A DNA stretch of 35,505 nucleotides from Candidatus Woesebacteria bacterium RIFCSPLOWO2_01_FULL_39_10 (GTDB lineage: Bacteria; Patescibacteriota; Microgenomatia; UBA8517): NCBI GenBank assembly GCA_001793015.1, contig MGHC01000011.1, positions 18,604-54,108 of the forward strand. Reading direction: 5' to 3'. The position numbers and the translations under genes were made by a program. Shown piece by piece: positions 1-8,782 of this stretch (positions are counted from its first letter, which is position 1; each line of letters starts with the position of its first letter). The notes under the pieces were generated by a model. It did no database searches and was not told where the DNA came from. It worked only from the letters and a program-made list of their open reading frames with translations.

Positions 1-2
1 CT

Positions 3-110
3 GAAGAGCTTGCCGCACTTGATTCTGCTTCTACAAATTTTTGGGCTGATGTGGGAGGTGGCCAAAGAAAAGGAAAAAGTACTAATCTAAAAACTCCTGG
101 GAGACGTTAA
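3..110 (+). CDS. C-terminal end of an unidentified protein (partial)
   Basis: An open frame enters from the left edge and stops with TAA at 108-110, giving a 35-residue tail ending in TPGRR. The tail is hydrophilic and rich in Gly, Lys and Arg, like a disordered or nucleic-acid-binding C-terminus. No domain can be recognised from so short a piece. Another frame is also open from base 1 to a stop at 88-90 but gives a less natural sequence, so the frame choice is a judgement. Confidence 0.35.
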   Translation, partial: EELAALDSASTNFWADVGGGQRKGKSTNLKTPGRR

Positions 111-178
111 AATAGCTAATTCCGACTAATAAGCTTTTTTCAAACTGCTTTACTTTCAGTGATTTAATGCTTCCTAAT

Positions 179-207
179 TTGCGTATGTAAACATCCTTTA
201 GTATAAT
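179..207 (+). promoter_or_regulatory. sigma70-type promoter of the four-domain glycosyltransferase gene
   Basis: TTGCGT at 179-184 and a perfect TATAAT at 202-207 are separated by 17 nt. The predicted start is near 214, leaving a leader of about 54 nt before the ATG at 268. That leader contains a hairpin followed by seven T. Confidence 0.7.
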
Positions 208-231
208 ACTATATTATTCAATAATAGGTTT

Positions 232-258
232 CTAGCTAGCAATTAGCTAGATTTTTTT
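232..258 (+). terminator. terminator-like hairpin in the leader (possible attenuator)
   Basis: CTAGCTA (232-238) pairs with TAGCTAG (244-250) around a 5-nt loop, then A and seven T (252-258). This is the layout of an intrinsic terminator, though the 7-bp stem has only three G-C pairs. It lies between the predicted start site (about 214) and the ATG at 268, so it could attenuate the gene or simply end weak upstream transcription. No Shine-Dalgarno sequence is visible between it and the ATG. Confidence 0.45.
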
Positions 259-267
259 GTATTTGTT

Positions 268-3200
268 ATGAGTGACTTAAATATTATTATTCCTGTCAAA
301 AATGAAGCTGGAAATATAAAAGAGCTGGCTGATCGGATTCACGCCAGTCTTTATTCAGCAGGCATAAAGTATCGAATGATTTTTGTGGACGATCATTCGG
401 AAGATACAACCGTTGAAGAGATAAAAATGGTTTCTGGAAAGTATCCTGTAATACTTCACGTTAAGCAAGGAAAACCTGGTAAAGCATATAGCATTTTGGA
501 AGGGTCCAAATTTGCCACAACTGAAAAGCTGGCAATGATCGATGCAGATCTTCAGTATCCTCCCGAGGTCATTCCAGATATGTACAAACTACTGGACGCT
601 CACGGAGTTGTTGTATCAAACCGCAAAGGCCATAAAACCTCGTTAACAAGAAAAATAGGATCAAAAATGAACAGCCTGATCTTTGAGAAGTTTTTACATG
701 GCTTGAAGGTGGATACCCAGTCGGGCCTGAAACTATTTAAAAAAGAAATAATCGACCATTTGACAGAAGAAGATGTAACGGGATGGACGGTTGATATGCC
801 TCTTCTTAGAACTTCACTTGAGCTTGGCTACTCGATTGGGTGCGTTGATATAGAATTTACGGAAAGAAAAAACGGAAAATCAAAAGTGAATTTCCTAAAA
901 ACCGCACTTGAGATCGGGAGTCACTCTCTGAGACTTAAATTTAAGAAAAGAAAAGTTTATCCGATTAAATCTAAAACAATTGATTCTCCAATCGGTGCGG
1001 GATTGGCCCATAAAGGTAAGAGATTTATCACACACACCCACTTACCACACGAAATCTCAGCGTTAAACACTCTTCATTTGTGGCAAAAAATTGCACTTTT
1101 CTCGTCAATCACAATCCTAGTAGTTGGTTTATTAGTGACAACCAAGTTAACCGCCATCATTGTCATCGCCTTTTTATCATTTATTTATTTTCTTGATCTT
1201 TTGTTTTCTTTACGGGTTTTACTTAAATCTTTACATAATCCTCCTGAAATCAAGATTGATGACGTGGAGATAGCTTCACTTAATGATCAAGACCTGCCTT
1301 TGTATACAATTCTTTGCCCTTTGTACAAAGAGGCCAAAATTTTACCTGAATTTATTGAAAATATAGGAAAAATTGACTGGCCGAAGGAAAAGCTGGAAGT
1401 AATTCTTTTACTTGAAGAAGACGATGAAGAGACAATAAAGGCCTCCCAAAATATATTTATTCCCAGCTACATAAGAACGCTTATTGTTCCAAATTCGCAG
1501 CCAAAAACCAAACCAAAAGCCTGTAATTACGGATTGGCATATTCCAAAGGAGAGTATTTAGTAATTTATGATGCTGAAGATAGGCCGGATCCTCTTCAAC
1601 TGAAAAAAGCATACCTTGCTTTCAAAAAATTGGGTGAAGATGTTGTCTGTTTACAATCGAAACTAAATTACTACAATACAGGCCACAACATTTTAACGAG
1701 ACTTTTTACAAGCGAATACCTCCTGTGGTTTGATCTTATTTTGCCAGGATTACAAGTGGCAGGGACAGTTATTCCTCTAGGAGGTACTAGCAACCATTTC
1801 AAAACCAAGAAACTAAAAAATCTTCACGGATGGGATCCTTTTAACGTAACTGAGGATTGCGACCTGGGTGCAAGGCTTTTTAAAAAAGGTTACAAAACTG
1901 CACTTTTAGATTCAACGACTTATGAGGAGGCAAATTCGAGAATAATTTCCTGGATAAAACAGAGATCACGTTGGATAAAAGGCTATATCCAAACCTACCT
2001 GGTTCATATGCGTGATCCTATAAAGTTCCATAGAGAATTTGGACTTCAAGCTCTCATTTTTCAACTTGTTGTTGGTGCCAGAATGACGTTTATTCTTATA
2101 AACCCAATTCTTTGGCTGGCTACAATTTCTTACTTTGCACTGTACCAATTTGTCGGACCAACAATTGAGTCTCTTTACCCAACCCCGGTTTTCTATATAG
2201 CTGTCACATCTTTAGTTTTTGGTAACTTTATCTATTTTTACAACTATATGATTGGCTGTGCCAAAAAAGGACAGTGGAGTCTTATTAAGTGGGTATTTTT
2301 AATTCCACTCTATTGGCTAATGACTAGTATTGCGGCAATTGTAGCTTTTTATCAACTAATTGTCGCGCCTCATTTTTGGGAGAAAACTGAACACGGTTTG
2401 CATCTTAGTGTCAAAGCAAAACAAAAAGAAGCAATACGATTATTGCCAAGACTAGCTTTAAGCGACGCTGTTTTTGGTGGAAGTGTACTTATATTTGCCT
2501 CAATTGCCGCCAACTTTTCCAATTTTTTGTATAACGCTTATTTGGGAAGATCGGTTGACCTTTCGCAATTTGGGACAGTTGCCTTAATAGGAAACATATT
2601 TACTTTGGTTGGCGTAATAACAACTGCATTAGGAAGGACTGTTTCTTACAAAACCGCATACCTATTGGGTAAGTTTGGGTATACAGTTTCTGATTTTTGG
2701 GCTAAAACCCAAAAAGTATCCTGGTTTGGAGCATTTTTAACAACCCTTATTTGGCTTTTGGCTATACCGTTCTTGGCAAACTTTTTTAATGAAGTTGACC
2801 CTGTTCCCTTCTTACTTTTTACACCGTTTTGGATATTTGCCTTAGTTGGTTCAGTAAACCACGGATTTATTAGTGGGAATTTAAAATTCGGCACACTCGC
2901 AACAATTGTTTTTCTTGAGTCTTCAACCAAACTTCTTTTTGCGTACCTTTTTATCGAATTTGGATTAAAAGATCTGGTTTATGCGGCAATTCCGGCTTCA
3001 CTTGTTATTCCCTTTATTTTTGCATGGCTTATATCGGTAGGAATTAAAAAACAAAAACTCGTATACGAAGCTAAGATCGAACTTAATTTCCCAACCGGAT
3101 TTTTTACAACCTCGATTCTAACGAGCTTGGCAGGCGTTGCCATATTAACCTTTGACGTAATTTTGGCAAAACATTATCTTCCAGCAACAGAAGCCGGGCA

Positions 3201-4902
3201 GTACGCCCTTTTGTCGTTAAGCGGAAAGATAGTTTACTTTTTGGGATCCTTATTTACGCAATTTATTACACCTCTCGTAAGTAAGGGTGAGGGTGCCGGT
3301 AAGAGAACAGAGGAAGTTTTTTATAAGTTATTAAGCGGTTCGATTGCAACCTCGTTCGTCGGATTTATAGCAATCGGAATATTCGGCCACATAACAATTC
3401 CAATGTTATTTGGTGAAAAGGCTGTGAGCTTAATTCCACACCTTCCCTTATACGCACTGGCGATGTTTCAGTTTAGTGTTGCCTCGGGAATAGTAATTTA
3501 CCACCAAGTCAAAAAACATTATCTATTCCCAATAATTTCATTTTCTGTGGCAGCCCTTGAGGTTCTCGGAATAGCCTTAAGCCATAATAGTATTTCGGAT
3601 ATATCTCTTGTTGTTACTACTCTCGGATCAGTCCAGCTTTTCTTAGTTACTTTCTTTCATGTCCTGTACGACCCTTTACTAGTTTTATCTAGAAACGTAA
3701 GCGATTTTTTGGGTCTTTTTACTTCAATTAATGGAAACGGAAAACCTTCTCAAAATCTACGGATTTTGGTTTTAAATTGGAGGGATACAAAACATGTTTA
3801 TGGTGGTGGAGCAGAGGTTTATATAGAGGAAATTGCTAAAAGATGGGTTAAGGAAGGGCATAAGGTAACTATCTTTTGCGGAAATGACGGAAAATCGGAA
3901 AGAAATGAGGTTGTTTCCGGAGTTCAAATAGTGCGCCGCGGCGGATTTTATACAGTTTATATCTGGGCGTTTTTATATTATGTACTTAAATTCTCTGGCA
4001 AATTTGATATCGTCGTTGATTGCGAAAACGGAATTCCATTTTTTACACCCCTTTATGTAAGAGTTCCAAAGGTTCTTCTAATACATCACGTTCATCAGGA
4101 TGTATTTCGAAAACATCTTAGTTTTCCGCTGTCATACATTGCCATGGCGCTGGAATCAAAACTAATGCCGTATTTATATAAAAATTCTCAGATTGTAACT
4201 ATTTCCGAATCTTCCAGGCGCGATATTGTAAGACAGGGTTGGGCAATACGAGATAATATTCAAATTGTTAATCCGGGAATTAATGCTATAGCTTTCAAAA
4301 AAGCTAAAAGATCGGCTAATCCCACTTTTACCTATGTCGGTCGTTTAAAGCATTACAAAAATATTGACGTAGCAATTAAAGCCCAGGCCATAATTTCGAA
4401 AAAATATAACGAAGCCCGCCTATTTATTGCCGGTAAAGGCGAAGAAGAAAATTACCTAAAGGGGCTCGCAAAAGAACTTGGAACGAATGGATCGGTTGTA
4501 TTTAAAGGATTTATTAGTGAAAAAAGTAAAGCAAAACTGCTTTCCTCCTCATGGGCTGCTATTCAGCCCTCGTCTTTTGAAGGCTGGGGTATAACCGTTA
4601 TTGAAGCGAACGCTTGTGGGATTCCTGTGATTGCCTCAAAAACCAATGGCCTTTCTGATTCTGTCGTCGATGGAGTAACAGGACTTTTAGTACCACAAGG
4701 AAATCCTGAAGTTCTCGCAAAAGCTATGGAAGGAATCATTTTAGATAAAAAATTTAGACTCGAACTTGGCCGAAAAGCATATGAGTGGTCCAAAAATTTC
4801 AGCTGGGACAAGAGTGCAAACCAATTTTTGAGAATTATTTTTAAGACAATAGAAAAAGAACGAGAAGTTTTATTTGTGAGGAAACTAGAATTGGCAAAAT
4901 AA
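268..4902 (+). CDS. four-domain fusion: DPM1-like GT2, membrane GT2, Wzx/MATE-like flippase, GT4 glycosyltransferase
   Basis: A 1544-residue protein with four recognisable modules. Residues 1-230: DPM1-like GT2 with DDH at 41-43 and DADLQ at 93-97. Residues 270-715: a membrane-embedded, cellulose-synthase-like GT2, with two helices near 275-320, DAED at 435-438, TED at 528-530, QRSRW at 565-569, then several helices. Residues 725-1145: a multi-helix segment resembling Wzx/MATE polysaccharide exporters. Residues 1165-1540: a GT4 enzyme with GGGAE at 1179-1183 and the E-x7-E motif at E1438/E1446. No stop interrupts it, and each catalytic module keeps its key residues, so this looks like a working fusion rather than an assembly error. 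Inferred role: making a lipid-linked or polymeric glycan, flipping it and extending it at the membrane. It is first in a long co-directional glycan block, with its own promoter. Confidence 0.85.
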   Translation: MSDLNIIIPVKNEAGNIKELADRIHASLYSAGIKYRMIFVDDHSEDTTVEEIKMVSGKYPVILHVKQGKPGKAYSILEGSKFATTEKLAMIDADLQYPPEVIPDMYKLLDAHGVVVSNRKGHKTSLTRKIGSKMNSLIFEKFLHGLKVDTQSGLKLFKKEIIDHLTEEDVTGWTVDMPLLRTSLELGYSIGCVDIEFTERKNGKSKVNFLKTALEIGSHSLRLKFKKRKVYPIKSKTIDSPIGAGLAHKGKRFITHTHLPHEISALNTLHLWQKIALFSSITILVVGLLVTTKLTAIIVIAFLSFIYFLDLLFSLRVLLKSLHNPPEIKIDDVEIASLNDQDLPLYTILCPLYKEAKILPEFIENIGKIDWPKEKLEVILLLEEDDEETIKASQNIFIPSYIRTLIVPNSQPKTKPKACNYGLAYSKGEYLVIYDAEDRPDPLQLKKAYLAFKKLGEDVVCLQSKLNYYNTGHNILTRLFTSEYLLWFDLILPGLQVAGTVIPLGGTSNHFKTKKLKNLHGWDPFNVTEDCDLGARLFKKGYKTALLDSTTYEEANSRIISWIKQRSRWIKGYIQTYLVHMRDPIKFHREFGLQALIFQLVVGARMTFILINPILWLATISYFALYQFVGPTIESLYPTPVFYIAVTSLVFGNFIYFYNYMIGCAKKGQWSLIKWVFLIPLYWLMTSIAAIVAFYQLIVAPHFWEKTEHGLHLSVKAKQKEAIRLLPRLALSDAVFGGSVLIFASIAANFSNFLYNAYLGRSVDLSQFGTVALIGNIFTLVGVITTALGRTVSYKTAYLLGKFGYTVSDFWAKTQKVSWFGAFLTTLIWLLAIPFLANFFNEVDPVPFLLFTPFWIFALVGSVNHGFISGNLKFGTLATIVFLESSTKLLFAYLFIEFGLKDLVYAAIPASLVIPFIFAWLISVGIKKQKLVYEAKIELNFPTGFFTTSILTSLAGVAILTFDVILAKHYLPATEAGQYALLSLSGKIVYFLGSLFTQFITPLVSKGEGAGKRTEEVFYKLLSGSIATSFVGFIAIGIFGHITIPMLFGEKAVSLIPHLPLYALAMFQFSVASGIVIYHQVKKHYLFPIISFSVAALEVLGIALSHNSISDISLVVTTLGSVQLFLVTFFHVLYDPLLVLSRNVSDFLGLFTSINGNGKPSQNLRILVLNWRDTKHVYGGGAEVYIEEIAKRWVKEGHKVTIFCGNDGKSERNEVVSGVQIVRRGGFYTVYIWAFLYYVLKFSGKFDIVVDCENGIPFFTPLYVRVPKVLLIHHVHQDVFRKHLSFPLSYIAMALESKLMPYLYKNSQIVTISESSRRDIVRQGWAIRDNIQIVNPGINAIAFKKAKRSANPTFTYVGRLKHYKNIDVAIKAQAIISKKYNEARLFIAGKGEEENYLKGLAKELGTNGSVVFKGFISEKSKAKLLSSSWAAIQPSSFEGWGITVIEANACGIPVIASKTNGLSDSVVDGVTGLLVPQGNPEVLAKAMEGIILDKKFRLELGRKAYEWSKNFSWDKSANQFLRIIFKTIEKEREVLFVRKLELAK

Positions 4903-4905
4903 TAG

Positions 4906-4933
4906 TTGCTAATCCTATAGTCACAGTTAATAA
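4906..4933 (+). promoter_or_regulatory. possible promoter before the GT2 paralogue group
   Basis: TTGCTA (4906-4911) and TAATAA (4928-4933) lie 16 nt apart in the 54-nt gap after the fusion gene, predicting a start near 4940 and a 17-nt leader. The spacer contains AATCCTATAGT, an 11-mer found again in the promoter at 15936-15964. Readthrough from upstream is also possible. Confidence 0.35.
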
Positions 4934-4956
4934 ATTACCACTTTTAAATCTAAATT

Positions 4957-5874
4957 ATGAATAACAAACCAACAATAACTATCGGCATTCCAGCATATAA
5001 CGAAGAGCAAAACATCGCTAATATGCTTGATAGTGTCTTAGCTCAAAAAGGCAGTTTCAAGTTAGAGAAAATTATAGTTGCTTGCGACGGATGTCTGGAC
5101 AAAACCCCTGATATAGTCAGAAAGTTTCAAATGCAAAACAAAAATATAATCTTACTCGAAGGTAAGCGAAGAGAAGGTAAATTATATAGATTGAATCAAA
5201 TATACAAAAGAAGCAAAAGCGACATTTTACTAACATTCGATGGAGACATTCTTCTGTCGAATGAAACGGTAATTGAAAAAATGATTAGTAAATTAACTGA
5301 AGACAAGAATGTCATTTTGGTTGTAGCACACCAAGTACCTGTCAAACCAACTAATTTTAAGGAAACAATTTTCTATACTGCTTACAAAATTTGGGAGGAA
5401 ACCAGAGTTCATGTTAATGAAGGAGACCATATCCATAATTTGCAAGGCGCTGCTGTTGCAATGAGAGCCAAGTTAGCAAAAAAATTAAGGTATCCAAAAA
5501 CCCTCACAACCGATCAGGGCTATCTTTATCTGTTTGCTAAAAAGTACGGGAAATTTAAATATGCATACCAAGCAATAATTTTTTATAGAGTGGTAAAAAC
5601 ACTAAAAGATTTCAGGCGACTTTCCCAAAGGACCTTGCATCAAGATCAGCAAACAGCAGCAAAACATTTTGGAAAAGAAGCCTTGAATGAGTACAAGATT
5701 CCCGTTCACAATAAACTAAAAGCGTTAATAATAAACTTTGTAAAAAGTCCACTATTTACCTCTCTTGCAATTTTAGTAAACCTTTATGTTCGGTTATTTC
5801 CATTAAATAACAATGGAAAGCCAGAGAATAAGTGGAAAATAGTTACAACAACAAAGGAGGTGATACACGTATGA
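4957..5874 (+). CDS. GT2 glycosyltransferase with C-terminal membrane anchor (paralogue 1)
   Basis: A 305-residue GT-A fold enzyme. The N-terminal strand reads TITIGIPAYNEE, the donor/metal motif is DGD at 95-97, and a TDQG segment near 184 is in the usual place for the acceptor-side acid. After an EYKIP hinge near residue 230 comes a hydrophobic tail (about 245-275) that should tether it to the membrane. It resembles the products at 5871-6764 and 7850-8782 in layout and hinge motif, so the three are probably old duplicates with different sugar specificities. Its stop overlaps the next ATG (ATGA), which implies coupled translation. The sugar transferred cannot be told from sequence. Confidence 0.85.
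   Translation: MNNKPTITIGIPAYNEEQNIANMLDSVLAQKGSFKLEKIIVACDGCLDKTPDIVRKFQMQNKNIILLEGKRREGKLYRLNQIYKRSKSDILLTFDGDILLSNETVIEKMISKLTEDKNVILVVAHQVPVKPTNFKETIFYTAYKIWEETRVHVNEGDHIHNLQGAAVAMRAKLAKKLRYPKTLTTDQGYLYLFAKKYGKFKYAYQAIIFYRVVKTLKDFRRLSQRTLHQDQQTAAKHFGKEALNEYKIPVHNKLKALIINFVKSPLFTSLAILVNLYVRLFPLNNNGKPENKWKIVTTTKEVIHV
5853..5864 (+). promoter_or_regulatory. exceptionally strong Shine-Dalgarno sequence that fixes the start at 5871
   Basis: AAAGGAGGTGAT matches the usual 16S rRNA 3' tail over 12 nt and ends 6 nt before the ATG at 5871. It lies inside the end of the preceding gene. A longer frame from an ATG at 5832 exists, but this site shows that the real start is 5871. Most genes in the window have weak sites or none, so this one stands out. 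Confidence 0.85.
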
Positions 5875-6764
5875 AGAAAAAACTTACATTAACAGTTGGA
5901 ATTCCAACGTATTATGGAGGGCCGGCATTAGTTAATGCGGCAAAAAGCGTGTTGGATTCAAAAAGTGTTGATAAATTTCGACTAATTGTGAATATAGATG
6001 GGAATCCTTTAGAGCCAGAAATAGAAAAACAGCTTTTAGACTTGGGAGTAGATGTTGTATTCAGCAAAGAAAGAGGAGGACAAGTTGCCAGAATTAAACA
6101 AATGATAGGGATGACAGATACAGACATCTTAGTTCTTACCCAAGATGATATTCAATTAGCGCCTGATACTTTAGCAAACATACTAAAGACCTTTGGAAAT
6201 TATCCCAAATTGACAATGATTGGGGCAAGGATGAGGTCAAAGAAAACTAACAAAATAATGGAAAAGATAGTAGATGTTGCGGTTGAGGGAAATAACGAAC
6301 TGGGACGAAGATGGAAAAACGGCAACAACTATTTAATGGCTTCAGGTCGATGTATGGCATTTAGAGCAGACTTTATTAAAAAGTTTGATATTCCTGAAGG
6401 AATCATTAACTCAGATTCTTACCTTTACTTTGAAAATAAAAGAAAAGGAGGAGAATTCCTGGCACTTAGCGAGGCTGTGGTATTTAACAAAACACCTGAA
6501 ACTCTAAAAGAACATCTTAAACAAAGCCGTAAATTCAGTGTTTCGAAAGGTGAAAACGAAAAATACGCAGGTGAAAATTTATCAGGTGAATATTCGATTC
6601 CCTTGAAACCAAAACTCGAAGCATTTGCGGCGATACTTTTAAGAAAGCATATTTGGGCAATTTTGTATTTAGGAATAAATCTCTATACAAAAATTGTAGG
6701 CAGAAATATGTACAAAGACGCCGTTAGATTTTGGGAAACAGATAAAACGACTAAAAAAGTATGA
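5871..6764 (+). CDS. GT2 glycosyltransferase with C-terminal membrane anchor (paralogue 2)
   Basis: A 297-residue protein starting MKKKLTLTVGIPTYY. It keeps the GT2 fold with QDD at 91-93 in place of the usual DxD, followed by a conserved EYSIP hinge and a hydrophobic C-terminus. ATGA overlaps join it to the genes on both sides. It is the most divergent of the three paralogues: the nucleotide-binding aspartate region reads NIDGNP and the DxD is shifted to DD, so donor or metal use may differ. Inferred role: adding one sugar to the surface glycan made by this cluster. Confidence 0.8.
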   Translation: MKKKLTLTVGIPTYYGGPALVNAAKSVLDSKSVDKFRLIVNIDGNPLEPEIEKQLLDLGVDVVFSKERGGQVARIKQMIGMTDTDILVLTQDDIQLAPDTLANILKTFGNYPKLTMIGARMRSKKTNKIMEKIVDVAVEGNNELGRRWKNGNNYLMASGRCMAFRADFIKKFDIPEGIINSDSYLYFENKRKGGEFLALSEAVVFNKTPETLKEHLKQSRKFSVSKGENEKYAGENLSGEYSIPLKPKLEAFAAILLRKHIWAILYLGINLYTKIVGRNMYKDAVRFWETDKTTKKV

Positions 6765-7849
6765 AATCTATAGTAAGAAAATCAAAGTCAACAAATAGAA
6801 TAAACAGTGGCTCTCTGTCTGTGTGGAATGTTATTTTTGGTAATTTTCTAAGTTTAATAAGTTTTCTAGATGATGTTGAACATAAACATGATTTATACAA
6901 GATCAGCGGTTATAAGTTATTTGAAAAATTCAAAACAAACACGAGGAATTCTAATTGGGTAGCGGCAGTTTACAAAAATGCATCGAATAAAAAGGTATTT
7001 GTTAAAAGGTATTTTTACAAATATAAGGATATTAATTATCATCATATATTGAATATGGCGTTTTTTTTAACACAGACTAGATATTTACAAAATCAAAAAC
7101 ATGGCTCGTATACAGTCAAATTTCCAAAGGTAGTTGACTTCAACGATAATAAAAATAATGTGACTTTAGTCACAGAATTTTGTGAAGGTAAACCAATTTC
7201 TGAACATAAGGACGATACAATATTGGAAGTGCTAGGTGAGTGCTTAATAGAATTAAAAAGTCATACGTCTAGGTTAAATAAAGAAATTGTTAATCAGCTT
7301 CCAAAAAGAACCCCTTTATTGATTTTTCTAAACTTTAATTATTTATTATTGAAAAGTTTCGTAAAAGATTTAAAAAGCCCAACATTGTATATAAAAATTC
7401 TAGCTACTTTTTATAAGCATGCTATAACATTGGATTATTTTAGGCCAGAATATTCAATATCCCACAGAGATTTAACCCCGGATAATATTTTGATCGACAG
7501 AAATACTATTACAATTTTGGACACAGAATATTTGGTGATTGGGGACTCGGTGACTGATTTAGCTATCACTCCACGAATGTTTCTCAATAAGGTTGAACCA
7601 GAAAAATTGATTAGTCTTCTGAATAAGAATTTAAATAATACTTCGGAGAGAAACAGATTCATGGCTTTAAGTTTGTACTATACAGTGTTAACACTTTCCG
7701 TATCGGAAAAGAAAAGCCGTCACTATAATAATTCAAAATTGTATTTAAAGGAGTTTTTTGAAAACATAGCACCGAAAGTTTTTGAAATTATTGATGAACA
7801 TAACAGGGAAAAAGAATACTTTTGTGAAGGAGAGATTTTTAATAATTAA
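6761..7849 (+). CDS. APH/RIO-like small-molecule or glycan kinase
   Basis: A 362-residue soluble protein with a protein-kinase-like fold signature. A likely ATP-binding lysine lies at K82 (VFVKRYF). The catalytic loop HRDLTPDN is at 235-242, with D237 as probable base and N242 as metal ligand. ILDTEY at 252-257 supplies the metal-binding aspartate (D254) in place of DFG. This pattern belongs to the aminoglycoside phosphotransferase / choline kinase / Kdo-kinase group, not Ser/Thr protein kinases. It sits between two GT2 genes with overlapping or abutting ends (ATGA at 6761, TAA then ATG at 7847-7852). The likeliest substrate is therefore a sugar or glycan intermediate rather than an antibiotic; that is inference from context. 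Confidence 0.7.
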   Translation: MKSIVRKSKSTNRINSGSLSVWNVIFGNFLSLISFLDDVEHKHDLYKISGYKLFEKFKTNTRNSNWVAAVYKNASNKKVFVKRYFYKYKDINYHHILNMAFFLTQTRYLQNQKHGSYTVKFPKVVDFNDNKNNVTLVTEFCEGKPISEHKDDTILEVLGECLIELKSHTSRLNKEIVNQLPKRTPLLIFLNFNYLLLKSFVKDLKSPTLYIKILATFYKHAITLDYFRPEYSISHRDLTPDNILIDRNTITILDTEYLVIGDSVTDLAITPRMFLNKVEPEKLISLLNKNLNNTSERNRFMALSLYYTVLTLSVSEKKSRHYNNSKLYLKEFFENIAPKVFEIIDEHNREKEYFCEGEIFNN

Positions 7850-8782
7850 ATGAAAAAACCAACAGTTACAATCGGAATCCCTGCCTATAACGAGGAGGCA
7901 AATATCGAATATTTGCTTAAAACACTTTTGGCAGATTCGTCCAGGATTGTAAAACTCGCCGAAATAGTCATTGTATCGGACGGAAGTACAGATGCTACAG
8001 TCACTTGTGCGAGATCGGTTAATGATCGACGAATAAGAATCATTGATCGAAAACAAAGACGAGGGCTCGTCGCCACCGAGAATGAGCTTTTGCGCAATGT
8101 CCATGGAGATATCTTGGTCATGTTAGATGCTGATGTAGTTCCAGTAGAATCCGATTTTTTGGATAGGATAACAGAGCCTATCAGGAAAAATTCTTCTGTT
8201 GGTTGTGTGGGGGCAGATATAATACCACTTCCTCCCAGGAATCTTTTTGAGCGTGTGATTGCAAACAGTCACTACCTGAAGCGACATCTCTATAGAAGAA
8301 TCAGTCATGGCAACAATGTCTATTTGTGTCATGGGAGGGCGAGGGCCTTTTCGCGCTCGTTTTATAAAAAGTTGCATTGGCCGGATGATTGTCCGGAAGA
8401 TGCTTTTTCTTATCTTACTTGTATTGCGAGAGGATTCAAATTTAAATATACAGATGCAGCTAGTATATTTTTTCGGTCCCCGGTCATTTTATTTGAGCAT
8501 AGGCTTCAAAGCTCTCGATTTGTTGCAGGAATAGACCGGCTTAAGGAATTGTTTAGTCCAGAATTTGTTAAGCGCGAGTATAGCATACCCTGGAAGTTGT
8601 TCGTTGGTACATTACTGAAATACTTATTTCGCAACCCTTTCTCTACACCTGCATATCTTGTAATCACGTCTTATATTCGATTAACTCACAGAAATACAGA
8701 TATTTATAAGTCTAGATTTGAGGTGGCATCAACTTCAAAACAAATAGTTGCATTTAAAGGTCAAAAACTATCAAGAGTATGA
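7850..8782 (+). CDS. GT2 glycosyltransferase with C-terminal membrane anchor (paralogue 3)
   Basis: A 310-residue GT2 enzyme with TVTIGIPAYNEE at the N-terminus, VSDGSTDAT near 42-50 and the DAD donor/metal motif at 93-95. HGRARAFSR and CPED segments near 155-185 are in the usual acceptor region. The REYSIP hinge before a hydrophobic C-terminal stretch matches the other two paralogues. Its ATG directly follows the TAA of the kinase gene, and its stop overlaps the next gene by ATGA, so the whole group should be one transcript. Base composition looks slightly richer in GC than the two preceding genes, perhaps because of a different history. Confidence 0.85.
   Translation: MKKPTVTIGIPAYNEEANIEYLLKTLLADSSRIVKLAEIVIVSDGSTDATVTCARSVNDRRIRIIDRKQRRGLVATENELLRNVHGDILVMLDADVVPVESDFLDRITEPIRKNSSVGCVGADIIPLPPRNLFERVIANSHYLKRHLYRRISHGNNVYLCHGRARAFSRSFYKKLHWPDDCPEDAFSYLTCIARGFKFKYTDAASIFFRSPVILFEHRLQSSRFVAGIDRLKELFSPEFVKREYSIPWKLFVGTLLKYLFRNPFSTPAYLVITSYIRLTHRNTDIYKSRFEVASTSKQIVAFKGQKLSRV

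Noticed and set aside
6761-7849. Antibiotic-resistance aminoglycoside phosphotransferase
   Set aside because: Only the kinase core motifs are shared; the gene is translationally linked to glycosyltransferase genes on both sides, so a glycan-related substrate is more likely.
8307-8534. Separate small gene inside the third GT2 gene
   Set aside because: Lies wholly in another frame of a well-supported GT2 gene, has no signal of its own and no recognisable motif.
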